Positions 18,147-29,986 of a stretch of 64,000 bases of DNA are shown here, one piece after another. Both the position numbers and the translations under genes were made by a program. This stretch comes from Stenotrophomonas tumulicola (lineage in GTDB: Bacteria > Pseudomonadota > Gammaproteobacteria > Xanthomonadales > Xanthomonadaceae), in NCBI RefSeq assembly GCF_014117215.1, contig NZ_JACGXS010000013.1:1-64000 (forward strand), in the 5' to 3' direction. Under the pieces are notes generated by a model that worked only from the letters and a program-made list of their open reading frames with translations, was not told where the DNA came from and ran no database searches. Each line of letters begins with the position of its first letter. The stretch's first letter is position 1.

Positions 18147-18271
18147 GGTGTGGGCGTTCGCCGTGCACTACGGCTGACGTGGCATTTTCGGATTTGTCTC
18201 ATTGAGGTGTCGGGCATCCGCCTCTAGCGTGGAGTGGCAGCGAATGGCTGCCCGTTCCAGCGCGCATTCCT

Positions 18272-18466
18272 ATGTACCGTGCCCGTTTCCGTTATGCCTT
18301 TCGCAAGCTCCGCAGTTGGCATGTTGACCTGCTGACGGCTGTATGGGGCGCATGTCGTTTTGTGCTCACTGGGGACAGCGGGCGGCTTCGTTCGCATGGT
18401 GGTTGGCGAATGTCGCGATTGCGCAGCGTGGCCTACGGCCGGAAAGGCTGGCACGACGAAGAATGA
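18272..18466 (+). CDS. Small basic protein, second tandem paralogue (64 aa)
   Basis: This starts MYRARFRYAFRKLRSWHVDL and ends with an acidic-tipped tail, YGRKGWHDEE. It shares the YAFRK-x-R-x-WHV, LTGD-x-GR and RSH-x-GWR-x-SRLR blocks with its upstream neighbour, without gaps. The ribosome site before 18272 is weak. The REP cluster that follows begins six bases after the stop. Function unknown. Confidence 0.6.
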   Translation: MYRARFRYAFRKLRSWHVDLLTAVWGACRFVLTGDSGRLRSHGGWRMSRLRSVAYGRKGWHDEE

Positions 18467-18471
18467 CTCAG

Positions 18472-18581
18472 GTGGCGACGGGCCATGCCCGCCACGCGGA
18501 ACGACACGACCTGTAGTGACGGGCCATGCCCGTCAAGCAGAACGATTGGCACGATTGGTAGTGACGGGCCATGCCCGTCAC
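18472..18581. repeat. Three REP elements in a row
   Basis: Copies of the G(T/C)GACGGGCCATGCCCG palindrome start at 18472 (a GTGGCG variant), 18513 and 18558; the last two carry the GTAG head. They lie between the small basic genes and the outer-membrane protein gene. Confidence 0.85.
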
Positions 18582-18693
18582 CCAGCGCGCCCGCCACCCC
18601 GCCGAACACCAACATCAGCTCCGTCTGATAGGGGACCAGCAAGGCACGGCCCTAGAGTGCGTGCTGGCTGTTCACTCTTATCTGGAAGACCTG

Positions 18694-19380
18694 ATGTCGA
18701 AGTTGAAGCTTGTTTCGCTCTCGCTGCTGGCCCTGGCCGGCATGCAGTCCACGGCTGCGTTCGCGGCTGATGCCGGGTACTACGTCGGCGGCCGTGTCAT
18801 CGGTGCCGAGCACAAGGCGCGCAGCATGGACGCCAGTGCGCGTCCGGGTATCGGTGCGTTCGTGCCGGGCCAGGAAAAGGACAAGTTCACCACCGGTTCG
18901 TTGGCACTGGGCTACCAGTTCGGCAATGGCTGGCGCGTGGAAGGGGAGTACACCCTGCCGAAGCGCGATACGTTCACCAGCGGCTCCACCGCGTTCCCGG
19001 CCAGCAACAACGTCAACTACATCCGCGCCCAGCGCCTGATGGCCAATGTCTACCGCGATTTCGCCGTCACCGACCAGGTGTCGCTGTATGCCTCCGCTGG
19101 CCTGGGCATCGCCCGCATCAAATCCGATGGCTGGCAGGGCATGCCCACCCGTACCTACAACGTTGGCCGCCAGGACAACCTGACCTGGTCGCTGGGTGCC
19201 GGCGTGGCCTATTCGCCGATCGAAAAGCTGACGCTGGACCTGGGCTACCGCTATGCCGACATGGGCCAGGCCCAGAGCGGATGGAACGCGTTCACCAACG
19301 CCCGCATGCTGCAGGACGAATACATGCGTGCAAACGTGGTGTCCAGCGAAGTCTATCTGGGAGCCCGCTGGTCGTTCTGA
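18694..19380 (+). CDS. Outer-membrane beta-barrel protein
   Basis: This 228-residue protein is exported and probably forms an eight-stranded barrel. The signal peptide is KLKLVSLSLLALAGMQSTAA followed by FAADAGYY, with cleavage likely after AFA. The mature part alternates polar and hydrophobic residues (SLALGYQFGNGWRVEGEYTL, LTLDLGYRYADMGQ) and ends EVYLGARWSF, with the C-terminal Phe that outer-membrane assembly requires. It resembles small Opa/OmpW/surface-antigen-like porins. The ATG at 18694 follows GGAAGA; the open frame extending upstream runs through REP DNA and is not coding. Confidence 0.88.
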   Translation: MSKLKLVSLSLLALAGMQSTAAFAADAGYYVGGRVIGAEHKARSMDASARPGIGAFVPGQEKDKFTTGSLALGYQFGNGWRVEGEYTLPKRDTFTSGSTAFPASNNVNYIRAQRLMANVYRDFAVTDQVSLYASAGLGIARIKSDGWQGMPTRTYNVGRQDNLTWSLGAGVAYSPIEKLTLDLGYRYADMGQAQSGWNAFTNARMLQDEYMRANVVSSEVYLGARWSF

Positions 19381-19404
19381 TCACGCGTGCCGATGGGGCT
19401 TGGA

Positions 19405-20064
19405 ATGGAATACCTGACTGCCCTGGCCAAGGAGATGTTCCTTGTGCCGGTCACCCTGTTGCCGATCATCAACCCGCTCAGCATCGCGTCCATCTTCGTG
19501 TCCAGCGTGGGGACGAAGCATGGCCTGGCGCGCATGCTGGCCAGGCAGATCGGGATGAACGTGGCATGGGTGATCATCGCCTCGATGCTGGTGGGCACGT
19601 ATGTGCTCACCATCTTCGGCATCTCGCTGGCGGTGGTGCGTTTCGGCGGCGGGCTGCTGGTGGCGGCCAGTGCGTGGCGCATGCTGGCCGCGCGTTCGGA
19701 TGCGGCGCCGACGGCGCATGAAACCGAGGCGGCGGGGATAGCGGATGACCAGCTGATGCAGCGCAGTTTCTATCCGCTGACGTTTCCGCTGACTACCGGG
19801 CCGGGGGTGATTTCCGCATGCATCACGCTGGGCGCGCACGGGGAATCGATGAACCCGCTGCACTTCCTGTCCGGGGCGATCGTGGCCGTGGGCGGTGCGC
19901 TGATGGTGGCGGTGGTGATTTACCTGATCCTGCGCAATTCAATCGTGGTGGTAACGCGATTGGGTCCGGCTGGCGCGGTGGTGATGCAGCAGTTGGTGGC
20001 GTTCGTGTTGTTGTGCATCGGCATCCAGCTGGTGTGGTCCGGATGGCAGGATTTGAATGGGTGA
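19405..20064 (+). CDS. MarC-family integral membrane protein
   Basis: This roughly 219-residue protein has six predicted helices and the MarC/NAAT signatures: EMFLVPVTLLPIINPLSIAS near the N terminus and FYPLTFPLTTGPGVISACIT in the middle. The family was named for multiple antibiotic resistance but its transport role is unsettled; some homologues are linked to amino-acid export. ATG 19405 is preceded by GGGG at good spacing; in-frame starts at 19387 (GTG) and 19393 (ATG) are possible. The stop codon merges into REP DNA. Confidence 0.88.
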   Translation: MEYLTALAKEMFLVPVTLLPIINPLSIASIFVSSVGTKHGLARMLARQIGMNVAWVIIASMLVGTYVLTIFGISLAVVRFGGGLLVAASAWRMLAARSDAAPTAHETEAAGIADDQLMQRSFYPLTFPLTTGPGVISACITLGAHGESMNPLHFLSGAIVAVGGALMVAVVIYLILRNSIVVVTRLGPAGAVVMQQLVAFVLLCIGIQLVWSGWQDLNG

Positions 20065-20202
20065 CGGGTCGTTCCGCCGGGCATGGCCCGGCGCTACATG
20101 GCCGGCCGGCCGTTTTGCCGGGCCGTGGTCGGGATGGCGGGATTTGAACGGGTGGCGGGCCGTTTCGCATTTGAATGGGTAGTGACGGGCCATGCCCGTC
20201 AC
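20064..20202. repeat. REP cluster after the MarC gene
   Basis: A GCCGGGCATGGCCCGGCGCTAC element (20077-20098) and a GTAGTGACGGGC element (20179-20202) flank degenerate REP-like DNA. Two REP subtypes meet here between convergent genes. Confidence 0.75.
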
Positions 20203-20212
20203 CGGCCACCGT

Positions 20213-20569
20213 TCAACCACGCGTCAACAATTCAACCAATTGCCGCAGCCGATAAGGCTTCGGCAGGAATTCAACATGCCCCGGCAGCGGCGGCAGTTGC
20301 GAGCGCGCATAGCCGGAGGAAAGGATCATCCGCGCACCGGGCTGGACGCGTGCCACGTGCTCGCTCAGTTCGATGCCGGACATGCCGTTGGGCATGCTGA
20401 TGTCACTGAACACCACGTCGTAGGCCTGGTCGCGTTCCATCATTGCAATGGCTTCGTGGCCATCGGCGGTGGTGTCTACGGTGATGCCCATGTCCTGCAG
20501 GGCCAGGCCGATCATGTCGCGCAGGTCCTCCTGGTCTTCGACCATGAGCACGCGGATGGATTCAGTCAT
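20213..20569 (-). CDS. Single-domain response regulator
   Basis: This is a 118-residue receiver domain with no output domain. It has the acidic pair in VLMVEDQEDL, the phospho-acceptor Asp56 in VVFSDISMPNG, and the later Ser and Lys in ILSSGYA and FLPKPYR. It overlaps the PAS kinase gene by 8 bases and is its probable partner, passing phosphate or competing for it. The start at 20567-20569 removes an upstream extension that is only out-of-frame kinase DNA. Confidence 0.92.
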   Translation of the reverse strand: MTESIRVLMVEDQEDLRDMIGLALQDMGITVDTTADGHEAIAMMERDQAYDVVFSDISMPNGMSGIELSEHVARVQPGARMILSSGYARSQLPPLPGHVEFLPKPYRLRQLVELLTRG

Positions 20570-21719
20570 TGGCGGGAACCTCCAGGGCTGGCAGCAGCAG
20601 GCTGACCGTCGTTCCACCACCTTCGGTGCTGGATACATCGACGAAGCCGCCGCATTGGGTGACAAATCCGAACACCTGGCTCAGGCCCAGGCCGCTGCCC
20701 TGCCCGATGTCCTTGGTGGTGAAGAAGGGCTCGCTGGCGCGGGCGGCGATCTCCGGCGCCATGCCGTGTCCATCGTCCAGCACGCGCAGCGCAACATAAT
20801 TCCGGTACGTGGGCACGTCGGCCTGTGGATCCAGCCGGCGTTCCACCTCGCCGATGATACAGACACTGCCGCCATCGGGCATGGCATCGCAGGCGTTGCG
20901 TACCAGGTTGTGCAGTGCGCTTTCCAGCTGTGCCGGGTCCAGCAGCACATCCGGCAACTGCGGGCGCAATTCGGCCTTCAGCACCAGGCCGATCTGGCAG
21001 GCGCCCTGCAGCGCGGGCAGGGTGCGGGCCAGCCAGGCGGCCACGTCCACGCGCTCGCGCACCAGCGTCTGGCCGCTGCCGAAGGCCAGCAACTGGCGGG
21101 TGAGCATGGCGCCGCGGTCGGCCGCTGCCTGTGCATTTTCGATCAGCCGCATGGTGGCCGCATCGTCGGCGCTGCGCACCGCGATCAGGTCCAGCGCGTT
21201 GTGCACGGTGGTCAGCAGGTTGTTGAACTCATGGGCCAGGCCGCGGCTGAGCACGTTGACACTCTCGAACTGCTGGGTGCTGGCCAGCGCCCGTTGCGCG
21301 TCGCGCAGCAGGGTCTGCGCCTGGTAGCTTTCGGTGATGTCCCGGGTGACCTTGACGAAGCCGACCAGCTCGTCGCCCTCGAACACCGGCTCGATCACTA
21401 CGCTGGCGCGGAAGCGGTTGCCATCCTTGCGCAGGCGCCATCCTTCACAGGCGTAGCGGCCCTCACGCATGGCGATGACCAGCGAACGTTCCGGCTCGCC
21501 GGCGTCGCGGTCGACCGGGCAGTGGAAGCGACCGAAATGGGTGCCGATGACTTCTTCGGCGCTGTATCCTTTGATGCGCTGCGCGCCTGGATTCCAGCTG
21601 CAGACCAGCCCATCGGTATCGAGCAGGTACAGTGCGTGGTCACTGACGCTTTCGAAAAGCAGTTTCAGCTGGCGTGATGAATCGGTCTGTGCGGTGAGCT
21701 TGGTGACTGCGTGTACCAC
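20562..21719 (-). CDS. PAS-domain sensor histidine kinase
   Basis: A soluble kinase of about 385 residues. A PAS domain (residues about 20-130: LFESVSDHALYLLDTDGLVC, GYSAEEVIG, FVKVTRDITE) is followed by a dimerisation helix with LSRGLAHEFNNLLTTVHNAL (His163). The ATPase has N box LHNLVRNACDAM, G1 LDDGHGMAP and G2 GSGLGLSQVFGFV. No membrane helix is present, so it senses something in the cytoplasm. The start is uncertain: GTG 21719 follows a purine-rich GGGGAGAAAG, while longer in-frame starts exist up to 21824 and would overlap the divergent hybrid kinase leader. It is co-transcribed with the response regulator. Confidence 0.88.
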   Translation of the reverse strand: MVHAVTKLTAQTDSSRQLKLLFESVSDHALYLLDTDGLVCSWNPGAQRIKGYSAEEVIGTHFGRFHCPVDRDAGEPERSLVIAMREGRYACEGWRLRKDGNRFRASVVIEPVFEGDELVGFVKVTRDITESYQAQTLLRDAQRALASTQQFESVNVLSRGLAHEFNNLLTTVHNALDLIAVRSADDAATMRLIENAQAAADRGAMLTRQLLAFGSGQTLVRERVDVAAWLARTLPALQGACQIGLVLKAELRPQLPDVLLDPAQLESALHNLVRNACDAMPDGGSVCIIGEVERRLDPQADVPTYRNYVALRVLDDGHGMAPEIAARASEPFFTTKDIGQGSGLGLSQVFGFVTQCGGFVDVSSTEGGGTTVSLLLPALEVPAND

Positions 21720-21861
21720 GGGACTGCACTTTCTCCCCCTGAAGCGGGTGAAGCTAGAAGCGACAGTGTGAAGGATCTGTGTAGGCGGGCACGTGCCAGA
21801 AGTCGTGCCGGAAACGACATGCATTCAGTTACCATCGGGCTCCTTTGGGTCTGGACCTTCG

Positions 21862-24980
<3,119 letters not shown>

Positions 24981-24984
<4 letters not shown>

Positions 24985-25805
24985 ACGAGGCCGAGCTGTT
25001 CGACCTTGAACTGAAGGTGCTGGTGGAGGCGATCTACCAGCGTTACCACTACGACTTCCGCAACTATGCGGTGTCGTCGCTGCGCCGGCGCATGCGCCAG
25101 GCGATGCAGCGCTATGAGTGCGAGCGCCTGGCGGACCTGCAGCACCGCCTGCTGCACGAGCCGGACCTGTTTGCCCAGGCGATGCAGTTCTTCACCGTGC
25201 AGGTATCGGAGATGTTCCGCGACCCGGCGTATTTCGTGGCGCTGCGCGAGCATGCCATGCCGGTGCTGCGTACCTATCCGTCGATCAAGCTGTGGGTGGC
25301 CGGCTGCAGTACCGGCGAGGAAGTCTGGTCGCTGGCGATCCTGCTGCAGGAAGAGGGGCTGCTTGATCGCAGCATCATCTATGCCACCGACATCAATCCG
25401 GCCGCGCTGTCGGCGGCGGAGGCGGGCACCTATGGCATCGACCGCATCGCCCAGTTCAGCCGCAACTACCTGCAGGCACGCGGGCAGGGATCGTTGTCGG
25501 ACTACTACACCGCCGACTACAACGGCGCGGTGTTCGACCGGCGGCTGCGGCGCAACGTGGTCTTCGCCGACCACAGCCTGGCCACCGACACGGTGTTTTC
25601 CGAAGTGCAGCTGGTGTCGTGCCGGAACGTGCTGATCTATTTCAACCGCCCGCTGCAGGACCGCGCCGTCGGCCTGTTCCGCGAGGCGCTGGTGCACCGG
25701 GGCTTCCTTGGCCTGGGTAGCAAGGAGTCGCTGCAGTTCGGCGAGCACGGCAACGCCTTTGAAGTGTGTTCGCGCGAACAGCGCCTGTACCGGAAGGCCG
25801 CATGA
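24981..25805 (+). CDS. CheR-type protein-glutamate methyltransferase
   Basis: This 274-residue SAM-dependent methyltransferase has an N-terminal helical CheR domain ([20 protein letters not shown]), then the SAM fold with [17 protein letters not shown] (about residues 105-121), [12 protein letters not shown] and [14 protein letters not shown]. These are the CheR catalytic blocks. It overlaps the hybrid kinase stop by 4 bases. No chemoreceptor is encoded nearby, so the methylation target is unclear; it may be the kinase coiled coil. Confidence 0.93.
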
Positions 25806-26377
25806 TGGACGTGCCCGTGCCTCCACGGATAGTGGTGATCGGTGCCTCGGCCGGCGGCGTGTCGGCGCTGCAGCACGTGCTGCGTGCGTTGCCGGCAGGG
25901 TTGTCGATGCCGGTGCTGGTGGTGCTGCACCTGCCGCGCGACCGCCCCAGCCGCATTGCCGAGCTGCTGGATCCGGACTGCGCGCTGGTGGTGCGTGAAG
26001 CAGAAGACAAGCAGCCGCTGCAGCCCGGCACGGTGACCTTCGCCCCGCCGGACTACCACCTGCTGGTGGAAGACACCACGATGATCGCGCTGTCCATGGA
26101 TGCCCCCGTGCTGTTCTCGCGGCCGGCGATCGATCCGCTGTTCGAGTCGGCCGCGGCGGTGTTCGGCGAGCAGGTGCTTGCGATCCTGTTGACGGGCGCC
26201 AGCAGCGACGGCAGCGAAGGCGTGGCCGCCGTGCGTGATGCGGGCGGGCAGGCCTGGCTGCAGTGCCCCGATGATGCCGAAGCATCGCTGATGCCGGCCT
26301 CGGCGCTGCAACGCGCCGGTGCCGATGCCGTGCTGGTGCTGTCCCGGATATGTGAACGTTTGAAGGAGCTGAAATGA
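25802..26377 (+). CDS. Stand-alone CheB-type methylesterase domain
   Basis: This 191-residue protein has only the esterase half of CheB and lacks the N-terminal receiver. The catalytic triad is Ser16 in [14 protein letters not shown], His43 in VVLHLPRD and Asp136 in [12 protein letters not shown]. Without a receiver it is not switched directly by phosphorylation. Together with CheR it would set the methylation state of a partner in this pathway. Its start overlaps the cheR stop by 4 bases, and its end overlaps the next gene by 4. Confidence 0.92.
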   Translation: MMDVPVPPRIVVIGASAGGVSALQHVLRALPAGLSMPVLVVLHLPRDRPSRIAELLDPDCALVVREAEDKQPLQPGTVTFAPPDYHLLVEDTTMIALSMDAPVLFSRPAIDPLFESAAAVFGEQVLAILLTGASSDGSEGVAAVRDAGGQAWLQCPDDAEASLMPASALQRAGADAVLVLSRICERLKELK

Positions 26378-27486
26378 ATCTGCTTCCCCCTGTGGCGGGT
26401 GTTGGATCGGAGCCGGTCAGCGTGCTGATCGTCGATGACGTGCCGCAGAACCTGGTGGCGATGGAAGCGCTGTTGCGCCGCGATGGCCTGCGCATCCTCT
26501 GCGCATCCTCCGGCAACGAGGCGCTGGAACTGCTGCTGGAGCATGACGTCGCGCTGGCCCTGCTGGATGTGCAGATGCCGGAGATGGACGGCTTTACGCT
26601 GGCCGAGCTGATGCGCGGTTCGCAACGCAGCCGGCATGTGCCGATCATTTTCCTGACGGCATCGCCGCAGGACCCGGTGCGCTCGTTCAAGGGCTACGAA
26701 ACCGGTGCGGTGGACTTCCTGTACAAGCCCATCGAGGCGCAGGTGATCCTCGGCAAGATGGGCGTCTTCATCGAACTGCACCAGCAGAAGCGCCTGCTCA
26801 AGGAGCGCAACGAAGCGCTGGAACGTGCGCTGACGCTCAACGAAACGATGGTGGCGGTGCTGACGCACGACCTGCGTACGCCGCTGTCGGCGATCCTGCT
26901 GTGCGCCGACAAGCTGGCGCTGGATATCCCGTCCGATGCCAGTGCGCAGCAGACGCTGCGCCACCTGGAGTCGAGCACGCTGCGGATGGCACGGATGGTG
27001 GAGCAGTTGCTGGACTTCTCCCGCATCCGCTCCGGTGGCCTGCGGCTGGAGCGGGTGCCCTGCAACGCCGCCACGGTGGTGGCCGCTGTGGTGCAGGAAG
27101 TCGAACAGGGCCATGCCGGTGCAACCATCGAGGTACGTGCCGAGGGAGACATGGACCTGCACGGTGACGTGGACCGTCTTGCCCAGGTGGCCTCCAACCT
27201 GATCGGCAACGCACTGGCGCATGGCGGCGGTGGCGTGGTGCAGGTGGAGGTGGATGGGCAGGAACCTGCCGAAGTGGCGTTGCGCGTGCGCAACCGCGGA
27301 CAGATTGGCGAAAGCCTGTTGCCGCGCCTGTTCGAACCGTTCAAGGCCAGTTTCCATGCCAGCAAGGGCTTGGGCCTGGGCCTGTATATCGCCGACCAGT
27401 TCGTGCGTGCACATGGCGGCACGCTGCACGCGCGCAACGATGCACAGGACGTGGTGTTCGAGGCGCGGCTGCCACGCCGCGGCTGA
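26374..27486 (+). CDS. Receiver domain fused to histidine kinase
   Basis: This 370-residue soluble protein has a receiver first (VLIVDDVPQNL, Asp65 in LLDVQMPEMDGF, Lys119 in FLYKPIE). HisKA follows with VAVLTHDLRTPLSAILL (His165), then the ATPase with NLIGNALAHGGGG and LGLGLYIADQFVRAHGG. Such receiver-kinase proteins relay signals from an upstream hybrid kinase to later regulators. It is the last gene of the operon; a GC-rich hairpin follows 11 bases after the stop. Confidence 0.92.
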   Translation: MNLLPPVAGVGSEPVSVLIVDDVPQNLVAMEALLRRDGLRILCASSGNEALELLLEHDVALALLDVQMPEMDGFTLAELMRGSQRSRHVPIIFLTASPQDPVRSFKGYETGAVDFLYKPIEAQVILGKMGVFIELHQQKRLLKERNEALERALTLNETMVAVLTHDLRTPLSAILLCADKLALDIPSDASAQQTLRHLESSTLRMARMVEQLLDFSRIRSGGLRLERVPCNAATVVAAVVQEVEQGHAGATIEVRAEGDMDLHGDVDRLAQVASNLIGNALAHGGGGVVQVEVDGQEPAEVALRVRNRGQIGESLLPRLFEPFKASFHASKGLGLGLYIADQFVRAHGGTLHARNDAQDVVFEARLPRRG

Positions 27487-27496
27487 ACGGAACAAC

Positions 27497-27521
27497 GCGA
27501 ACCTGAAGTTTTCAGGTTCGC
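27497..27521. terminator. Hairpin after the phosphorelay operon
   Basis: GCGAACCTGAA (27497-27507) and TTCAGGTTCGC (27511-27521) pair perfectly around GTT. There is no T-run downstream, so termination would be weak or factor-dependent; it may instead protect or process the mRNA before the BLUF gene, which starts 68 bases later. Confidence 0.5.
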
Positions 27522-27588
27522 TGAGCGGCTATCGGCACGCGTGTGCTGCACCTGTTACCGTATGTGTTCGTCAGGTGAAGGAAGCATC

Positions 27589-28011
27589 ATGCCGTTGAGA
27601 GCCATCGCTTATGTCAGCGAGGCATTGCCCGCCAGGCTGGCAGGCAGGTTGGACGAAATCGTGGACGATGCGGCCCGTTTCAACCGGCTTGCGGGCGTCA
27701 CCGGCGTGCTGCTGCATGACGGCACGCGCTTCCTGCAGTATTTCGAAGGCCCGGCCGACGGCGTGGACTTGGTGTACGAGCGGATACTGCAATCCAGGAG
27801 CCATGGCGGGGTGATCGAACTGGCGCGCGGCGCCGTTGGCCACCGGCAATTTCCGTATTGGGCGATGCGTTGGCTACCCGTCGACGCCGAACGCGTGCGC
27901 CTGCTGTCCCAGGCCGACTGGTTGGGTTTCAGCCGGCACATGGACGCCGGCCGCGACGCGCCCAGCGCCATCGACCTGCTGGACGACGTAGTTCGCCCGC
28001 TGGTCGGCTAA
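27589..28011 (+). CDS. BLUF-domain blue-light sensor (140 aa)
   Basis: A short flavin-binding photoreceptor made of little more than the BLUF domain. The light-sensing residues line up: Tyr8 in AIAYVSEA, Asn32 in FNRLAGVTGVLL and Gln50 in FLQYFEG, with Met and Trp in FPYWAMRWLP. Short BLUF proteins act through protein partners and carry no enzyme domain. ATG 27589 follows GAAGGAAG. It lies right after the phosphorelay operon, so it may feed light input to it, but that link is only positional. Confidence 0.9.
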   Translation: MPLRAIAYVSEALPARLAGRLDEIVDDAARFNRLAGVTGVLLHDGTRFLQYFEGPADGVDLVYERILQSRSHGGVIELARGAVGHRQFPYWAMRWLPVDAERVRLLSQADWLGFSRHMDAGRDAPSAIDLLDDVVRPLVG

Positions 28012-28016
28012 CGCCG

Positions 28017-28488
28017 GGCCAGCCTGGCGGACACCCCGCTATGCCCGACAAACGCATCGCCATGCCTCTGTAGCGCCGGGCCATGCCCGGCGAACACCCC
28101 GCCACGCGCGACGAACGCATCGCCACGCCTGACGAACGCATCGCCATGCCTCTGTAGCGCCGGGCCATGCCCGGCGAGCGCCCCGCGCGGCGTTTTTGAT
28201 TCCCGCCGGGCATGGCCCGGCGCTACAGCGGCCATCTGCACCACGCAAACGGATAGTCACCCAGCGCGTTCGCCAACCCGGCACGGACCGGGTTGGCGGC
28301 GATTTCGTCATGCCCGGCGAACACCCCGCCATGCCCGACCACCGGCTCGTCATGGGCGACCGGCTCGCCACGCCCGACGAACGCCCCGCCATGCCTCTGC
28401 AGCGCCGGGCCATGCTTCTGTAGCGCCGGGCCATGCCCGGCGAGCGCTCCGCGCGGCGTTTTTGATTCCCGCCGGGCATGGCCCGGCG
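28017..28488. repeat. Dense REP field with duplicated segment downstream of the BLUF gene
   Basis: GTAGCGCCGGGCCATGCC-type REPs recur in both orientations, together with degenerate CGCCATGCC stretches. The segment of about 28157-28309 is repeated with few changes at about 28423-28578, including a REP pair and the end of the transposase gene. The field continues into the RAYT gene. Confidence 0.85.
28223..28307 (-). pseudogene. Remnant of a second RAYT transposase 3' end
   Basis: The minus strand encodes AANPVRAGLANALGDYPFAW followed by CRWPL and a stop. This matches the last 25 or so residues of the intact RAYT just downstream. Only the 3' end with its flanking REP remains. It marks a partial duplication or a gene-end capture by REP recombination. 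Confidence 0.8.
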
Positions 28489-28941
28489 CTACCCAAGCGG
28501 CCATCTGCACCACGCAAACGGATAGTCACCCAGCGCGTTCGCCAGCCCGGCACGGACCGGATTGGCGGCGATATAGAGCGCATGCTCACGCAGCGACGCC
28601 TCGGATCGCACTGCCTGGTCGAAGTAGCTGGGCTGCCAAAGGCGCCCGGTCAGACCCGAAGCCTGGCCCAGCAGCCGGCTGCTGCGGGATTTGAAGCACA
28701 GCATGCAGCTCGCAAGGCTGCCTTTCCGCAATTGGAGCAGCCAATGCACATGATCTGGCATGACCACCCATGCAAATGAATGGCTGACTCCCGAACGCTC
28801 CAGGTAGCGCAACGACGCGATCACTATCTCGGCGTTGCCTGGGGTCTTGAAGATCGGCCTGCGGCCGTGGGTCACGGTAGTCAGGGCATAGACGCCACCC
28901 GGAAAGGAGCAACGACCACGCTGGAGATGGCGACTGGACAT
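28489..28941 (-). CDS. REP-associated tyrosine transposase (RAYT)
   Basis: This 150-residue single-strand transposase of the TnpA_REP/Y1 HUH type is thought to spread REP elements. It has the metal-binding HVH (residues 64-66) in VVMPDHVHWLLQL, the catalytic Tyr123 in ALYIAANPVRAGL, and the family N terminus FPGGVYALTTVTHGRRPIF. ATG 28941 is chosen; upstream frames read through REP DNA. The TAG stop is supplied by the GTAG head of the adjoining REP. REPs of the GTAGCGCCGGGC type flank it on both sides, so this subtype is probably its own substrate. Confidence 0.92.
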   Translation of the reverse strand: MSSRHLQRGRCSFPGGVYALTTVTHGRRPIFKTPGNAEIVIASLRYLERSGVSHSFAWVVMPDHVHWLLQLRKGSLASCMLCFKSRSSRLLGQASGLTGRLWQPSYFDQAVRSEASLREHALYIAANPVRAGLANALGDYPFAWCRWPLG

Positions 28942-29039
28942 GGCAGCAGTGTCGTCGGCCCAGGGATGGGCGAGGATCAGCCAATCCCGCGTGCATGGTG
29001 ATAAAGCCCCCCGGTCGCGCCGTCCGGGTTTTCCGTAAC

Positions 29040-29222
29040 CCGGGTTTTCCGTAGCGCCGGGCCATGCCCGGCGAGCGCCCCGCGCGGCGCCTTTGATTTT
29101 CCGCCGGGCATCGCCCGGCGAGCACGCAGCGCGGCGCCCTTTGATTTTCGGCCGGGCCATGCCCGGCGAGCGCACAGCGCGGCGCCTTTGATTTTCCGCC
29201 GGGCATGGCCCGGCGCTACACT
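29040..29222. repeat. REP cluster upstream of the RAYT and AraC genes
   Basis: Several GTAGCGCCGGGC and inverse GCCGGGCATGGCCCGGCGCTAC copies are separated by GAGCGC-GCGGCGCCTTTGATTTTC spacers. The last copy ends 6 bases before the AraC-type gene start, so its tail supplies part of that gene's upstream DNA. No gene was seen here. Confidence 0.85.
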
Positions 29223-29228
29223 TCATGC

Positions 29229-29918
29229 ATGAACGCACCGCGCTTCCACGTCCGCAGCTATGGTGATGCCTGGGGGGGCGACCGCCATGACTTCGCGCAA
29301 TGGGTGTTGCCGCTAGAGGGTGAGCTGCAGTTCGAACTGGACGGCCATGCGGCGCGCCTGACCGCCCTGCAGGGCGTGTTCGTGGCGCCCGGCGAGGACC
29401 ATGACCAGGTGGGACAAGGCCACAACCAGCACCTGATCATCGACTGCGACGCGCAGTGGTTCGATGACAATACGCTGGAACACCTGCGCGGGCAGCGTTG
29501 GCTGTCGTTGCCGTTGGCATTGCGCAATGCCCTGCAGCAACAACCCGACGGCACCGCGCTGTTGCCCATCCTGCTGCAGGCGTTCGCCCCGGATGGCAGC
29601 GGCGCGCGCCTGCAGGCACTGTGTGCACGCATGCAGGCCGCGCCCGGCGAGACCTGGACAGTCGAACGCATGGCACGCATCGCCGGCCTGAGCAGCAGCC
29701 ACCTGCACGCGCGCTTCCTGCGCGAGTTCGGCATGCCGCCGCAGGCATGGCTGAGCGCGCTGCGGCTACGCTGGGCGCGCCACCTGCTGCGCACCACGTC
29801 GTTGCCGATCAGCCATATCGCGCAGGCCGCAGGCTATTCCGAACAAAGCGCGCTGACCCGCGCACTGCGCCGCGAAACCGGCCGCACGCCAACGACTTGG
29901 CGCCAGCGGCAATCGTAG
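29229..29918 (+). CDS. AraC-family transcriptional regulator
   Basis: This 229-residue protein has an N-terminal cupin-like sensing half (FAQWVLPLEGELQFELDGHA, GVFVAPGEDHDQVGQG). The C-terminal AraC DNA-binding domain (residues about 135-229) has two helix-turn-helix units: WTVERMARIAGLSSSHLHAR and LPISHIAQAAGYSEQSALTR. It probably controls the EamA transporter gene that follows on the same strand 68 bases later. The inducer is unknown. ATG 29229 is favoured over an upstream in-frame ATG that lies inside the REP. Confidence 0.9.
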   Translation: MNAPRFHVRSYGDAWGGDRHDFAQWVLPLEGELQFELDGHAARLTALQGVFVAPGEDHDQVGQGHNQHLIIDCDAQWFDDNTLEHLRGQRWLSLPLALRNALQQQPDGTALLPILLQAFAPDGSGARLQALCARMQAAPGETWTVERMARIAGLSSSHLHARFLREFGMPPQAWLSALRLRWARHLLRTTSLPISHIAQAAGYSEQSALTRALRRETGRTPTTWRQRQS

Positions 29919-29986
29919 TCCGGGTCAAGACGAAGGGCATGGCAACCGCCTAGACTTCGCGCCCTGTCTGTACGCATAGGTGCGTG

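Noticed and set aside
28012-29228. IS element around the RAYT gene
   Set aside because: No terminal inverted repeats or target duplications; the palindromes are REPs and the transposase is the single-copy domesticated RAYT type.
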